From the NCBI GenBank assembly GCA_964646345.1, contig CAZYDU010000002.1, positions 1 to 64,000 on the forward strand: 64,000 bases of DNA, written 5' to 3'. This document shows, piece by piece, positions 7,754-17,706 of the stretch; position 1 is the first letter of the stretch, and every line of letters starts with the position of its first letter. The notes beneath the pieces are model-generated. The model saw nothing but the letters and a program-made list of their open reading frames with translations. It made no database searches and was not told the origin of the DNA. Both the position numbers and the translations under genes were made by a program. Origin of the DNA: RGIG1681 sp964646345 (lineage in GTDB: Bacteria; Bacillota; Clostridia; Christensenellales; UBA1242).

Positions 7754-10333
7754 TTATTTTTTCACTTTATCAACAAGATTTTGCAATGTTCCAAAAGCCA
7801 TAAGTGGCGAAATTGTATCCATATCCATTTCTTTTAAAACATTAACAATTTCCGCAACATTTGCACTAGTATCAATTTTGATTTCATTTGACGTGATAGG
7901 GCTAGAATTTTTATTCTCATCTTCTCTTTCAACTAAAATTTCTTTTGCTCTATCAATAATTTCCTTTGGAAGTCCAGATAGTTTGGCAACTTCAATACCA
8001 AAACTACGATTTGCAGAACCACGAGCAATTTTATGCAAAAATACAATATCGCCTTCCCATTCTTTAACCATAACCCTGTAATTTTTCACACCATCAACCC
8101 TACCTTCCATATCCGTAAGTTCGTGATAATGCGTTGAGAACAATGTTTTAGCATGTAAATGTTTTGATAGATATTCAATAATTGCACCAGCAATACTCAT
8201 GCCGTCATAAGTCGAAGTACCACGTCCAACTTCATCTAAAATAATCAAACTTTTATCAGTCGCATTATTGATAATATTAGATACTTCACTCATTTCAACC
8301 ATAAATGTGCTTTGACCAAAAGCCAAATCATCAGATGCACCAACTCGTGTAAATACTCTATCAATTATGGATATTTCTGCAGACTTTGCTGGAACAAACG
8401 AACCCATATGAGCCATTAAAGTTATTATGGCAACTTGACGCATGTACGTGCTTTTACCAGCCATGTTAGGACCAGTTATAAGCATCGTCCTGTTATCCCC
8501 ACTATCAAGCAATGTATCATTTGCAGAAAATGATGTACCGCTCAAAAGTGCTTCAACAACTGGGTGTCTACCTTCTTCAATCTTTATATGATTTATTTTG
8601 CTTGAAATAGCTGGTCTAACATAATTTTGTTCAGATGCAACCGAAGCAAGTGAAATTAGACAATCTGCAATAGCAACAGCCTTTGCAATATCCGAAAGTT
8701 CTGAAATATAAGATAACAAGTAAGACTTTATTTCCCCATAAAGTTTAGTTTCAAGCAAAATTGATTGTTCTTTGCTATTCAAAATTTTATATTCCATTTC
8801 CTTAAGTTCTGGAGTTATATATCTTTCGCCAGTAGTTAATGTTTGCTTTCTAATATAATTATCAGGTACACTATCTTTTCCAGTATTTGACACTTCAATA
8901 TAATATCCAAAGACACGATTGTAACCAGTTTTTAAAAACTTAATACCAGTTTTTTCTTTTTGTTCAATTTCATATTCAGCAAGCCATTGTTTGCCAAATT
9001 CTCCAGCATTGCGAAGTTTAAATAGCTCATCATTATATGATGACAAAATATAACCGCCATCTTTTAAGTTTGCTGGAGCTTCAGAATTTATTGCATCAGA
9101 CAAAACTTTTTGTATATCACTCAAATCCGCAATATTTTCTCCAGCGGTATGCAAAAGTCCAGCTTTACAACTTAAAAGCAAACTCTTAATTTCTGGTAAT
9201 TTTTTTAACGAATCAGCTAAACTTAAACATTCTTTTGGTGTTATAGTTCCAGCTGAAATTTTGCTACATTTTCTTTCGATGTCAGTAAAACCATTCAAGC
9301 TATCTAAGATATTGTTTCTAAGTATCAAATCTTTTGTCAATTCTTCAACACTATCAAGTCTCGCATTAATTTGATTTTCATCTCTTAGTGGTTCATCAAT
9401 AAACTTCTTTATAAGCCTTCCACCCATAGCTGTCTTTGTTTTATCTAATAGCCATAAAAGCGAACCTTTCTTTTGATTTAGCGAATTACTTTGAACTAGC
9501 TCCAAGTTTTTTCTTGCAATAATATCCAAATGCACAAACCTATTATCTTCAACAATGCTAAGTTTTTTTATATTTGATATAAGTCTTTTCTGGGTCTCGT
9601 TAAAATAAGAAAGTACTGCACCAACTACTATAGTTAAATCATTCTTATCTTGAAGCCCCAATGCTTGCAGACTTGCAACATCGAATTGTTTTAAAACCAA
9701 GCTTTTAGCTTTTGATAAATCAAACAATTCATCTTTTGGAAAAAATTCTGGAACATATCCAAGTTTTACAGCACTTAGTTTTTCGGATTCTAGTTTAAAA
9801 CTTAAATTACACAAAACTTCAGAAGGTTTTACCCTAGCCAAAACCTCATCTAAAAGTTTTAATTTTTCGTCTCCAGAAAGTTCTGTCACTTCAATAAAAC
9901 CAGTAGACAAATCACTGTAACACACAGCTATAGATTTTTTTGATGAATATACCGCCATCAAAAAATTATTTCTTTTTGCCTCCAATGAATCGCCTTCAAT
10001 AACCGTTCCAGGAGTCACAATTTGAACAATATCTCTTTGAACAATACCCTTTGTAGTTTTTGGGTCTGATAATTGCTCGCAAATAGCAACCTTGTGCCCA
10101 TTGGCAATAAGTTTTGGCAAATACGAATTAACTGCATGATAAGGTATACCACACATGGGAGCTCGTTTTTCTAATCCGCAATCTCTGCCAGTAAGTGTAA
10201 GCTCGAGTTCTCTCGACACAAGCTCAGCATCTTCAAAAAACATCTCGTAAAAATCGCCCAGACGATAAAATATTATCGTATCTGGGTATTTTTCTTTTAA
10301 TTCTATATATTGTTTCATCATTGGTGAAAGCAT
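7754..10333 (-). CDS. mutS: DNA mismatch repair protein MutS
   Basis: An 859-aa MutS1. The mismatch-reading Phe-x-Glu is present near the N-terminus (GDFYEMFFEDA). The C-terminal ABC-type ATPase has Walker A GPNMAGKST, Walker B LIILDEVGRGTSTYDG and the His switch in FSTHYHELT. Length and the adjacent mutL support full function. It begins 12 nt downstream of miaB, so miaB-mutS-mutL probably form one operon. Confidence 0.98.
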   Translation of the reverse strand: MLSPMMKQYIELKEKYPDTIIFYRLGDFYEMFFEDAELVSRELELTLTGRDCGLEKRAPMCGIPYHAVNSYLPKLIANGHKVAICEQLSDPKTTKGIVQRDIVQIVTPGTVIEGDSLEAKRNNFLMAVYSSKKSIAVCYSDLSTGFIEVTELSGDEKLKLLDEVLARVKPSEVLCNLSFKLESEKLSAVKLGYVPEFFPKDELFDLSKAKSLVLKQFDVASLQALGLQDKNDLTIVVGAVLSYFNETQKRLISNIKKLSIVEDNRFVHLDIIARKNLELVQSNSLNQKKGSLLWLLDKTKTAMGGRLIKKFIDEPLRDENQINARLDSVEELTKDLILRNNILDSLNGFTDIERKCSKISAGTITPKECLSLADSLKKLPEIKSLLLSCKAGLLHTAGENIADLSDIQKVLSDAINSEAPANLKDGGYILSSYNDELFKLRNAGEFGKQWLAEYEIEQKEKTGIKFLKTGYNRVFGYYIEVSNTGKDSVPDNYIRKQTLTTGERYITPELKEMEYKILNSKEQSILLETKLYGEIKSYLLSYISELSDIAKAVAIADCLISLASVASEQNYVRPAISSKINHIKIEEGRHPVVEALLSGTSFSANDTLLDSGDNRTMLITGPNMAGKSTYMRQVAIITLMAHMGSFVPAKSAEISIIDRVFTRVGASDDLAFGQSTFMVEMSEVSNIINNATDKSLIILDEVGRGTSTYDGMSIAGAIIEYLSKHLHAKTLFSTHYHELTDMEGRVDGVKNYRVMVKEWEGDIVFLHKIARGSANRSFGIEVAKLSGLPKEIIDRAKEILVEREDENKNSSPITSNEIKIDTSANVAEIVNVLKEMDMDTISPLMAFGTLQNLVDKVKK

Positions 10334-10344
10334 TTGTTCACGTC

Positions 10345-11811
10345 CTATTTTTTAGATTTTTTATCATTTATACTTTTTGCAGTCTTTTTGTTTTCTCTTA
10401 AAATTTTCATGCTTTTTTGACCTTTTGGAAGAATTGAAACTTCAGTTGGATACCTAAATTGCTTTTCAACAAAATTTGAAATATCGCTGACAATTTCGCC
10501 AAATATTACTGACTTTTTCACATTTGTTACTTTAACATCAACAAATTCTCCAACAGCATTTTTAGTTCCTTCAAATGAAATTGTTTTTCCACTATCGAGT
10601 GAACCATAAAGCATATTTTTTTCTTCGTCAAAACTTTCAACTAACACCTCATAAGTTTTTCCAAGCATTTCAGCTGATTTTCTATTGATAATTTCATTCT
10701 TTACTTCCAAAAGTCTATTTAGTCTATCTTTTGCCACCGACTCATCAACCTGATTTGTCATTTTTTCAGCAGGAGTACCTTTACGTTTAGAATAAATAAA
10801 ACCAAAAATTTGCAGATACTCGGTTCTTTTCATAACATCTAAAGTTTTTTCAAAGTCTTCATCAGTTTCTCCTGGAAAACCAACAATAATATCTGTTGTA
10901 AGTTCACTATCAGGAATTTTTGCTCTAATTTCATCAACCACTGAGTTATATCTTTTTATATCATAATGTCTATTCATTTTTTTAAGCATTTCATCACTTC
11001 CCGATTGAACAGGCAAATGAATACCATGGCAAATATGTTTTGACTTAGCAATAACATCAATCGCTTCGCTAGACAAATCCTTTGGGTGTGATGTCATGAA
11101 TCTCACACGATATTTCCCATCAAAAGAATCAACATCTTGCAAAAGTTTAGCAAATGTAATTTGATTTCCATTTTCATCAACACCGGAATATGAGTTAACA
11201 TTTTGTCCAAGAAGTGTGATTTGTTTGTATCCACCTTCAAGCAATAACTTAACTTCTTTCAAGATATCTTTTTCTGGTCTTGAAACTTCTCTCCCCCTAA
11301 CATAAGGAACAATACAATAAGTGCAGAAATTATTACAACCATACATAATATTAACCCACGCATTAACACCACTAGTTCTTGCAATGTTTAAATTATCTCT
11401 TAGTGCAATTTTTTCATCATCAGTAATTTCACAAATTCTTTTACCCTTAGTTTTTCTTTCAATTAAAAATCTTTCAAAATCAGCCAAGTTATGTGTTCCA
11501 AAGACAATATCAACAAAAGGAAAACGCTTCATAATATCTTCAGCTGTGCCTTTTTGTTGACTCATGCAACCACCAATCGCAATTATCGTTTCAGGTTTTG
11601 CTAGTTTAATGTTTTTAAGTTCCCCTAGATTTCCAAAAATTTTCTGTTCAGCATTTTCTCTTATTGCACAAGTATTAAACACAACAATATCTGCATCAAC
11701 AGCATTATCGCAAGCAACATAACCATTTTGCTCAAGTATACCTGCTAATTTTTCAGATTCATGAACATTCATTTGACAACCAAAAGTTAGTATTAAATAT
11801 TTCTTTTCCAT
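10345..11811 (-). CDS. miaB: tRNA-2-methylthio-N6-dimethylallyladenosine synthase MiaB
   Basis: A 488-aa radical-SAM methylthiotransferase. The N-terminal MTTase domain begins TFGCQMNVHESEKLAG. The radical-SAM cluster motif is CNNFCTYCIVPYVRGRE, and a C-terminal TRAM region follows. The protein adds the 2-methylthio group to i6A37 of tRNAs. A basic tail (about 50 residues ending SINDKKSKK) extends past the usual end. It appears to lead the miaB-mutS-mutL operon. Confidence 0.96.
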   Translation of the reverse strand: MEKKYLILTFGCQMNVHESEKLAGILEQNGYVACDNAVDADIVVFNTCAIRENAEQKIFGNLGELKNIKLAKPETIIAIGGCMSQQKGTAEDIMKRFPFVDIVFGTHNLADFERFLIERKTKGKRICEITDDEKIALRDNLNIARTSGVNAWVNIMYGCNNFCTYCIVPYVRGREVSRPEKDILKEVKLLLEGGYKQITLLGQNVNSYSGVDENGNQITFAKLLQDVDSFDGKYRVRFMTSHPKDLSSEAIDVIAKSKHICHGIHLPVQSGSDEMLKKMNRHYDIKRYNSVVDEIRAKIPDSELTTDIIVGFPGETDEDFEKTLDVMKRTEYLQIFGFIYSKRKGTPAEKMTNQVDESVAKDRLNRLLEVKNEIINRKSAEMLGKTYEVLVESFDEEKNMLYGSLDSGKTISFEGTKNAVGEFVDVKVTNVKKSVIFGEIVSDISNFVEKQFRYPTEVSILPKGQKSMKILRENKKTAKSINDKKSKK

Positions 11812-11947
11812 AGTATCTCCGCTATTTTCAATTACATCACATATTATATATTAAACTAAAAATAATTTCAACAAAAATAAAAAAGTATATTCTTTAAAAT
11901 ACGTATAAAAATTTCACTTAACCAAAATACTAACCACAAGGAATATT

Positions 11948-14119
11948 TTGATGAAAAAAGTAAAAAAAGTGTTTAAAACATTATTAATAATATTTCTAAT
12001 ACTGGCAGGATTATCCATTGCCGGTTCAATAACGTATTACGGTATCACAACCAAAGGAATATCTTTAGATACAAACAAACTACAAATTTCAAATCCAACC
12101 CAAACTTTAAAAATTTACGATTCAAACTCAAATGAAATCAAACCCAGTTCAGTTTCATATATAAAATTAAGCAAACTTTCTTCAAATACAAAAAATGCTT
12201 TTATTTGTGCAGAAGATAAAAGATTTTATAAACATAAAGGCTTAGATTTTGTGCGAATAGGCGGAGCAATATTATCTAATATAAAATCAAAATCATTCTC
12301 GCAAGGCGCATCAACCATTTCACAACAGCTTGTCAAAAACACACAACTAACAAATGAAAAAACTATAACAAGAAAATTAAAGGAAATAAAATTAACCAGC
12401 GAACTAGAAAACAACTACACAAAAGATGAAATTCTAGAATTATATTTAAACAACATATATTTTGGAAATGGGTGCTATGGAATTGAAAACGCATCAAAAC
12501 ATTATTTTGGAAAATCCGCCACAGCATTAACACTTTCTGAAAGTGCATTGCTTGCTGGCTCAATAAATGCCCCAAGTGTCTATGATATAGAAAACAATTT
12601 AAGCAAAGCTCTCAAACGCAAAGACTTAATTTTAGAACTTATGCTCAATTACAATAAAATTTCACAAGAAGATTATGAGCAAGCCAAATTAGAAAAGATA
12701 GTAGTCAGTTTAAACGAAATTTCTGGCAATGGACTTTTATATAAAAATATTTTAAAAGAAGCATGCAGTATTTTAAAAATCAGTGAACACACACTCACAA
12801 ATTCAAACTACAAAATTCAAACAAGCATTGACAATAATCTAAGTAGCCAAATCAAAAAAATAGAATCAAAATATAATGGAGACTATGAAAAAGCCACAAT
12901 AGTTATAGATAACAACTCGCATGGAATAGTCGCAATAAATGGAAGTCAATCATTACTTGAAGGCGTTTGGCAACCCGGCTCATTAATAAAACCAATTTTA
13001 GTTTATGCTCCTGGAATTGAAAAAGGATTAATAAGTCCAGCAAGCAAAATATTAGATAACAAGATAAACATATCTGGTTACTCTCCAGAAAATGCTGATA
13101 AAAAATACCATGGATTCGTTTCAACAAAAACAGCTCTTTCAAAATCATATAACATTCCCGCTGTAAAAATATTAAACCAAGTGGGGGTTGAAGAAGCCAA
13201 AGCATTCTCAAAAAAACTAGGAATAAATTTTGCAAAATCAGATAATCATTTAGCACTAGCTCTAGGTGGTTTTGAAAATGGCGTAAGTCCAAAATCAATT
13301 TGTGATGCATATTCAGCCTTCGCCTGTAATGGGAATTTTCAACCAAGCACCTACATAAACAGAATTACAAAAAACGGAAAAATAATCTTTGAAAAACAAC
13401 AAGTCCAAAATCAAGTCATGAAAGAAAGTACTGCATTTTTAATTAACGATATGTTAAAAGAATGTACAAAAAACGGAACAGCAAAAAAACTCAATACTTT
13501 AGATTATGAAGTATGCTCAAAAACTGGAACAGTTGGAAAAACATCATCAAACAAAAATCAATTAGCTTATAATGTTGCTTACACAAGTCAAAACACAATT
13601 CTCACTATTATCCATGATGAAAATTTACCAAGCAACATCAATGGCTCAACCCACCCAACTTTAATAAATAAAGAAATTCTTTTGACATTATACAAAACAC
13701 ATAAACCAAATAATTTTGAAAAACCAAAATCTATAAAAACAGTTAAACTTGACAAAAAAAGTTACAATGAAAACAAATTAATCGAAACGCAAAACAAAGA
13801 ATTTATAGAAGCATATTTTGATGTTGACAACCTTCCAATTTCACAGGAGAATACTTTTACTTTAGAAGCAATAAATATCCCCAATCACAAGCCAATTTTA
13901 TGTTTCACGTTAAACAAAAATTACGATTATTTCCTAATTCGCGAGCAAAAAAATAGAGAAGAAATTATATTTTCCTCCCTTAAAAATAATGAAAATTTTA
14001 TCAAATTTTGCGATAAATCGGCAAAAAACAATGAAATTTACACATATAAATTGAAAATTTGCGGAAAATTAAATAATGAAGAATTTTTTTCTAATAGCAT
14101 AAAATTAAAGGTATATTAA
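11948..14119 (+). CDS. Class A penicillin-binding protein (transglycosylase/transpeptidase)
   Basis: A 723-aa bifunctional PBP anchored by one N-terminal helix (about 10-32). The glycosyltransferase-51 domain shows EDKRFYKHKG and GASTISQQLVKN. The transpeptidase domain has SxxK as SLIK (PGSLIKP), SxN as SYN, and KTG in SKTGTVG. It polymerises and cross-links peptidoglycan outside the membrane. It is one of the few plus-strand genes, and its stop is 4 nt from the convergent thiI stop. A weak AAGGA ribosome site precedes the ATG. The C-terminal 130 residues are not a recognised domain. Confidence 0.93.
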   Translation: MMKKVKKVFKTLLIIFLILAGLSIAGSITYYGITTKGISLDTNKLQISNPTQTLKIYDSNSNEIKPSSVSYIKLSKLSSNTKNAFICAEDKRFYKHKGLDFVRIGGAILSNIKSKSFSQGASTISQQLVKNTQLTNEKTITRKLKEIKLTSELENNYTKDEILELYLNNIYFGNGCYGIENASKHYFGKSATALTLSESALLAGSINAPSVYDIENNLSKALKRKDLILELMLNYNKISQEDYEQAKLEKIVVSLNEISGNGLLYKNILKEACSILKISEHTLTNSNYKIQTSIDNNLSSQIKKIESKYNGDYEKATIVIDNNSHGIVAINGSQSLLEGVWQPGSLIKPILVYAPGIEKGLISPASKILDNKINISGYSPENADKKYHGFVSTKTALSKSYNIPAVKILNQVGVEEAKAFSKKLGINFAKSDNHLALALGGFENGVSPKSICDAYSAFACNGNFQPSTYINRITKNGKIIFEKQQVQNQVMKESTAFLINDMLKECTKNGTAKKLNTLDYEVCSKTGTVGKTSSNKNQLAYNVAYTSQNTILTIIHDENLPSNINGSTHPTLINKEILLTLYKTHKPNNFEKPKSIKTVKLDKKSYNENKLIETQNKEFIEAYFDVDNLPISQENTFTLEAINIPNHKPILCFTLNKNYDYFLIREQKNREEIIFSSLKNNENFIKFCDKSAKNNEIYTYKLKICGKLNNEEFFSNSIKLKVY

Positions 14120-14123
14120 CACA

Positions 14124-15290
14124 TTAATCAGCCTTGATTTCAACCACTTCAACTGACTCCATCGCCCTATCTAAAATAGCATCAAAATCTAATTTTTCTT
14201 GTTCTCTTAACACTTTATATAGCTCAGGTCTAACAACCGGACTATCTGGCAAAAATACAGTACAACAATCTTCAAATGGTTTTATAGAAATTTCAAAAGT
14301 TCCAATCTTTTTTGAAATATCAATAGTCTCACATTTATCAAATGCAACTAATGGTCTGATAATTGGAGTCGATTTAACAACTTCAGAAACAACTGTCATA
14401 CTCTCAATTGTTTGGCTAGCAACTTGTCCTAAACTCTCGCCTGTAATAATCATTTTTTTGCCATACTTTTTACATAACCTTTCTGCAATAGTAAACATTC
14501 CACGTCTAAGCAAAGTTATCATATACGACACATCACATTTGGCATTAATCTGCTCTTGAAGTTCCGTCATAGAAACCATGTAAATTGTCATATCTCCTGT
14601 AAAACCAGTTAAAGTTTTAGCTAAATCTTCCACCTTTTCTCTAGCAAAATTTGATGTGTATGGAAAACTATGAAAATGAACAGCTGAAATTTTCACACCA
14701 CGTTTCGCCATCATGTAAACAGCAACTGGACTATCAATTCCACCAGACAAAAGCACAAGGCCAGAACCAGAAGTTCCAACAGGCATTCCACCAACACCCA
14801 TGTAAACTTTTTCAAACATAAAAGCTTTACCATTCTCACGCAAATCAATATTAAGCACATGTTCAGGAGCATTGATATCAACTTTTAAATTATGATTTTG
14901 TGATAAAATTTTCCCACCAATTTCTCTCGAAATTTCCATTGAATTTAATTCAAATTTCTTATCCGCTCTATTAGTTAAAACTTTAAATGTACCAGTCAAA
15001 TTAGACATCATTCCAATAGCATTATTAGTGATATTTTCTAAGCTGGTTTCAAAATAAATTGCTGGCGAAAAAGAGAAAATTCCCGCTACTTTTTTTAATC
15101 TTTCAATAATCTCAAATTCATCATCATCTGCAAATCCTTCAACCATAAATCTACCAGGAACTTTTACAACATTTGCATCAATACTACTAAGAGTTTTCTT
15201 AATATTATTTAACAAGGATTTTTCGAAAAAACCCCTATTTTTTCCTTTTAAAAAAATTTCTCCAAACCTAATCAAAATTACTTTTTCCAT
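14124..15290 (-). CDS. thiI: tRNA 4-thiouridine sulfurtransferase ThiI
   Basis: A 388-aa protein with an N-terminal THUMP region and a PP-loop ATPase (LLSGGIDSPVAVYMM). ThiI adenylates U8 of tRNA and installs sulfur to give s4U. The C-terminal rhodanese domain of the E. coli enzyme is absent, as in Bacillus-type ThiI, which takes sulfur directly from a dedicated cysteine desulfurase. That partner gene lies immediately upstream. Confidence 0.95.
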   Translation of the reverse strand: MEKVILIRFGEIFLKGKNRGFFEKSLLNNIKKTLSSIDANVVKVPGRFMVEGFADDDEFEIIERLKKVAGIFSFSPAIYFETSLENITNNAIGMMSNLTGTFKVLTNRADKKFELNSMEISREIGGKILSQNHNLKVDINAPEHVLNIDLRENGKAFMFEKVYMGVGGMPVGTSGSGLVLLSGGIDSPVAVYMMAKRGVKISAVHFHSFPYTSNFAREKVEDLAKTLTGFTGDMTIYMVSMTELQEQINAKCDVSYMITLLRRGMFTIAERLCKKYGKKMIITGESLGQVASQTIESMTVVSEVVKSTPIIRPLVAFDKCETIDISKKIGTFEISIKPFEDCCTVFLPDSPVVRPELYKVLREQEKLDFDAILDRAMESVEVVEIKAD

Positions 15291-15303
15291 TTTACACCTA
15301 AAC

Positions 15304-16446
15304 CTATTTTAAATTATTTTCAAACCTAGAAACATTTTTTATTATACTTTCAGCAACATAATTTTCATCAAATTCTTCATAAGGAGAAAAACTAATTCTA
15401 ACACTTCCTATAATCTCATCTTGTGTTCTTCCCATTGCTTCAAGTGTTCTATTACCAGATTTCTTTGATGAACAAGCTGAACCTGTTGAAATCAAAATAC
15501 TATCAACTTCCAATGCATGAATTAGCACTTCTCCCTTTATTTTTGGAAACGAAATTGATAAAATATATGGCGATTGGTTTTCACATTCATTAATTAAAAA
15601 ACCGCACTTAAATTGTTTTTTCCTTAATTTTTGCACCAGATTTTGTCTTATTTTGAGAACATTTGCGTTATTTTGATTTAAATCATTAACTGCAATAGTC
15701 GCAGAATTAAACAACGCAAGAGCTCCAAAAACATTTTCCGTTGACGACCTTAAACCATTTTCTTGACCACCACCAACAAGCAGCGGGTCAATATTTACTC
15801 CACCTTTTAACCATAGTCCAGCAACACCACGTGGAGCATAAATTTTATGCCCGGAGATTGTATATAAATCGACACCTAAATCATTTAAGTTGATTTTTAT
15901 TTTACCAAAAGCTTGCACACCATCACTATGAAAAACTACTTTTGGATTAATAGATTTTGAAATTTTACACAAAGTTTTTATATCATTAATGAAACCTGTT
16001 TCATTTGAAACATGTATCACTGAAACCAAAGCAACATCCTTAGTCATCAAATTTTCAAATTCTTGAATATTAACCCTACCATCTTTTTCAAGCGGAATAT
16101 CTTTAACAATAATTCCTTTCTTTTCAAGTCTATGTGCAGATTCATAAACAGCCGGGTGCTCAGCCTTCGAAACCAAAACAACTTGCCCAGCTCTTAAATG
16201 CAAACCTTCAAAAACCATATTGTTTGATTCAGTAGCACTTGATGTAAAAACCAATTTTCCATTCTTACCGCCAAGCAAATTGCAAATTCCAATTCTAGCA
16301 TTTTCAAGTTTTTTCCTAACATGTAAAGACTGCATATAAGATGCACTTGGATTATAAAAATCTCTAATGCATTCTTTAAAAATTTCAGTATTAGAATCAA
16401 AACATTTTGTTGTTGCAGCATTATCTAAATAATATACTTTTTCCAT
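15304..16446 (-). CDS. Cysteine desulfurase (NifS/IscS-like, partner of ThiI)
   Basis: A 380-aa PLP enzyme beginning MEKVYYLDNAATT. The PLP lysine is in SGHKIYAPRGVAG and the catalytic cysteine is in STGSACSSKK. It releases sulfur from cysteine as a persulfide. The pairing with thiI suggests a NifZ-like role in thiouridine synthesis rather than general Fe-S assembly. I chose the ATG at 16446. An upstream in-frame TTG at 16482 would add twelve poorly conserved residues and overlap yunB. Confidence 0.92.
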   Translation of the reverse strand: MEKVYYLDNAATTKCFDSNTEIFKECIRDFYNPSASYMQSLHVRKKLENARIGICNLLGGKNGKLVFTSSATESNNMVFEGLHLRAGQVVLVSKAEHPAVYESAHRLEKKGIIVKDIPLEKDGRVNIQEFENLMTKDVALVSVIHVSNETGFINDIKTLCKISKSINPKVVFHSDGVQAFGKIKINLNDLGVDLYTISGHKIYAPRGVAGLWLKGGVNIDPLLVGGGQENGLRSSTENVFGALALFNSATIAVNDLNQNNANVLKIRQNLVQKLRKKQFKCGFLINECENQSPYILSISFPKIKGEVLIHALEVDSILISTGSACSSKKSGNRTLEAMGRTQDEIIGSVRISFSPYEEFDENYVAESIIKNVSRFENNLK

Positions 16447-16478
16447 ATATCTATTATGCCACCAACAAAGTCCACTTG

Positions 16479-17180
16479 TCAAGAAGTAAACTTACTTGGC
16501 ACTAGGTTTAACATTTCAGTTAAACTCCCAGAATTTAAATACACTTCCGGAATTTTTCCTATAATCAAAGTTTCACAAAGCAATACTTCTGATTCACTAT
16601 TTACCTGCAACCTTCTAAACGGAAATACAACATAAATTTTTAAAGAAATAATCAAGTATAATTTATGATAAGTTTGGTTAATTCCTGCAGATTCAAAATT
16701 AGAAGAAAATGAACACAACACTTCTCCAAACGGAGAAACATTAAAAGCAACTTTTGGTCCAACTCCTGACAAAATTGAAATCCCTGAAAACGAACCAATA
16801 GAAATTTTAATCGGTATTTTTGCAAACTCTAAAAAATTCAACATAACAACTTTACTCATACTCTTTGACAATAAATTTATTCGAACTGAGTTAGCTTCAA
16901 TATATGCAACATTCTCATTTTTATCTTTAACAATAATAACCAAATCTCCATAACTTATATTCTGATTCATTGTATCCGCTATCGCATAATTAATTGATTT
17001 TGTTGCATAACTTTTTATTTGAGTTTCAGTATTTCGTATAACTATTGGCACAGCCAAATATCTACAATATAAATATAAAATTAATAAAAATAAAAGGAAA
17101 AACGCAAAACACTTATGTTTTATCCGAAATCTTGATAAATTTAAGGTATTTATGCGGTTTTTTCTTTTATCTCTTTTCAT
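16479..17180 (-). CDS. yunB: Sporulation protein YunB
   Basis: A 233-aa protein with a basic N-terminus and one membrane helix (about 26-46, HKCFAFFLLFLLILYLYCRYL). An external domain with the family signatures YAIADTMNQ and IPIKISIGSFSGISILSG-type text follows. YunB belongs to the sigma-E regulon in Bacillus and is needed for efficient sporulation. Its biochemical role is unknown. No clear ribosome site precedes the ATG, which is unusual in this window. Confidence 0.85.
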   Translation of the reverse strand: MKRDKRKNRINTLNLSRFRIKHKCFAFFLLFLLILYLYCRYLAVPIVIRNTETQIKSYATKSINYAIADTMNQNISYGDLVIIVKDKNENVAYIEANSVRINLLSKSMSKVVMLNFLEFAKIPIKISIGSFSGISILSGVGPKVAFNVSPFGEVLCSFSSNFESAGINQTYHKLYLIISLKIYVVFPFRRLQVNSESEVLLCETLIIGKIPEVYLNSGSLTEMLNLVPSKFTS

Positions 17181-17216
17181 AATAAATTATATGAAATCAT
17201 ATATTAATTTATTACG

Positions 17217-17591
17217 TTAACTCTTTTTTGATTTTGATGAAACAAAAAATGATATCATATAAGACAAACCTATTGAAACAGCAATTCCAGCACTTGTCGC
17301 CATTAAACCACCACCAATAGCTCCAAATAATCCATTTGTTTTTGCACCTTCAATAGCCCCACGTGCAAGCGAATTCCCAAAACCAGTTATAGGCAGTGTT
17401 GCACCAGCCCCCGCCCATTCTACCAAATAATTATAAATACCAAAACCTCCAAGAATTGCACCAACCATTAAAAATATAACCAAAATTCTTGCCGGTGTTA
17501 TTTTTGTTTTTATTTCAATTAACTCCCCAATTAAACATATTAATCCACCAATAAAAAATACCTTTAAGTACATACAAATCGTCTGACCCAT
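17217..17591 (-). CDS. spoVAE: Stage V sporulation protein AE (SpoVAE)
   Basis: A 124-aa membrane protein with four predicted helices and the small-residue pattern of the SpoVAC/SpoVAE (SpoVAEB) family. The family motif appears as GAGATLPITGFGNSLARGA. SpoVA proteins form the inner-membrane channel that moves dipicolinic acid into the spore and releases it during germination. The ATG has an AAGGAG site. Confidence 0.92.
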   Translation of the reverse strand: MGQTICMYLKVFFIGGLICLIGELIEIKTKITPARILVIFLMVGAILGGFGIYNYLVEWAGAGATLPITGFGNSLARGAIEGAKTNGLFGAIGGGLMATSAGIAVSIGLSYMISFFVSSKSKKS

Positions 17592-17706
17592 AACAACTCC
17601 TTTTATACAATAAATAATAATTCAATCATAACAAAATCATTCTAAATAAATTCAATCCGCAAAAACATTGATACTTACATTTTTCATTTACAATTCTAGC
17701 AAAATT

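Noticed and set aside
15304..16482. Start of the cysteine desulfurase at the upstream TTG 16482
   Set aside because: It adds unconserved residues and overlaps the yunB stop; ATG 16446 matches the family start.
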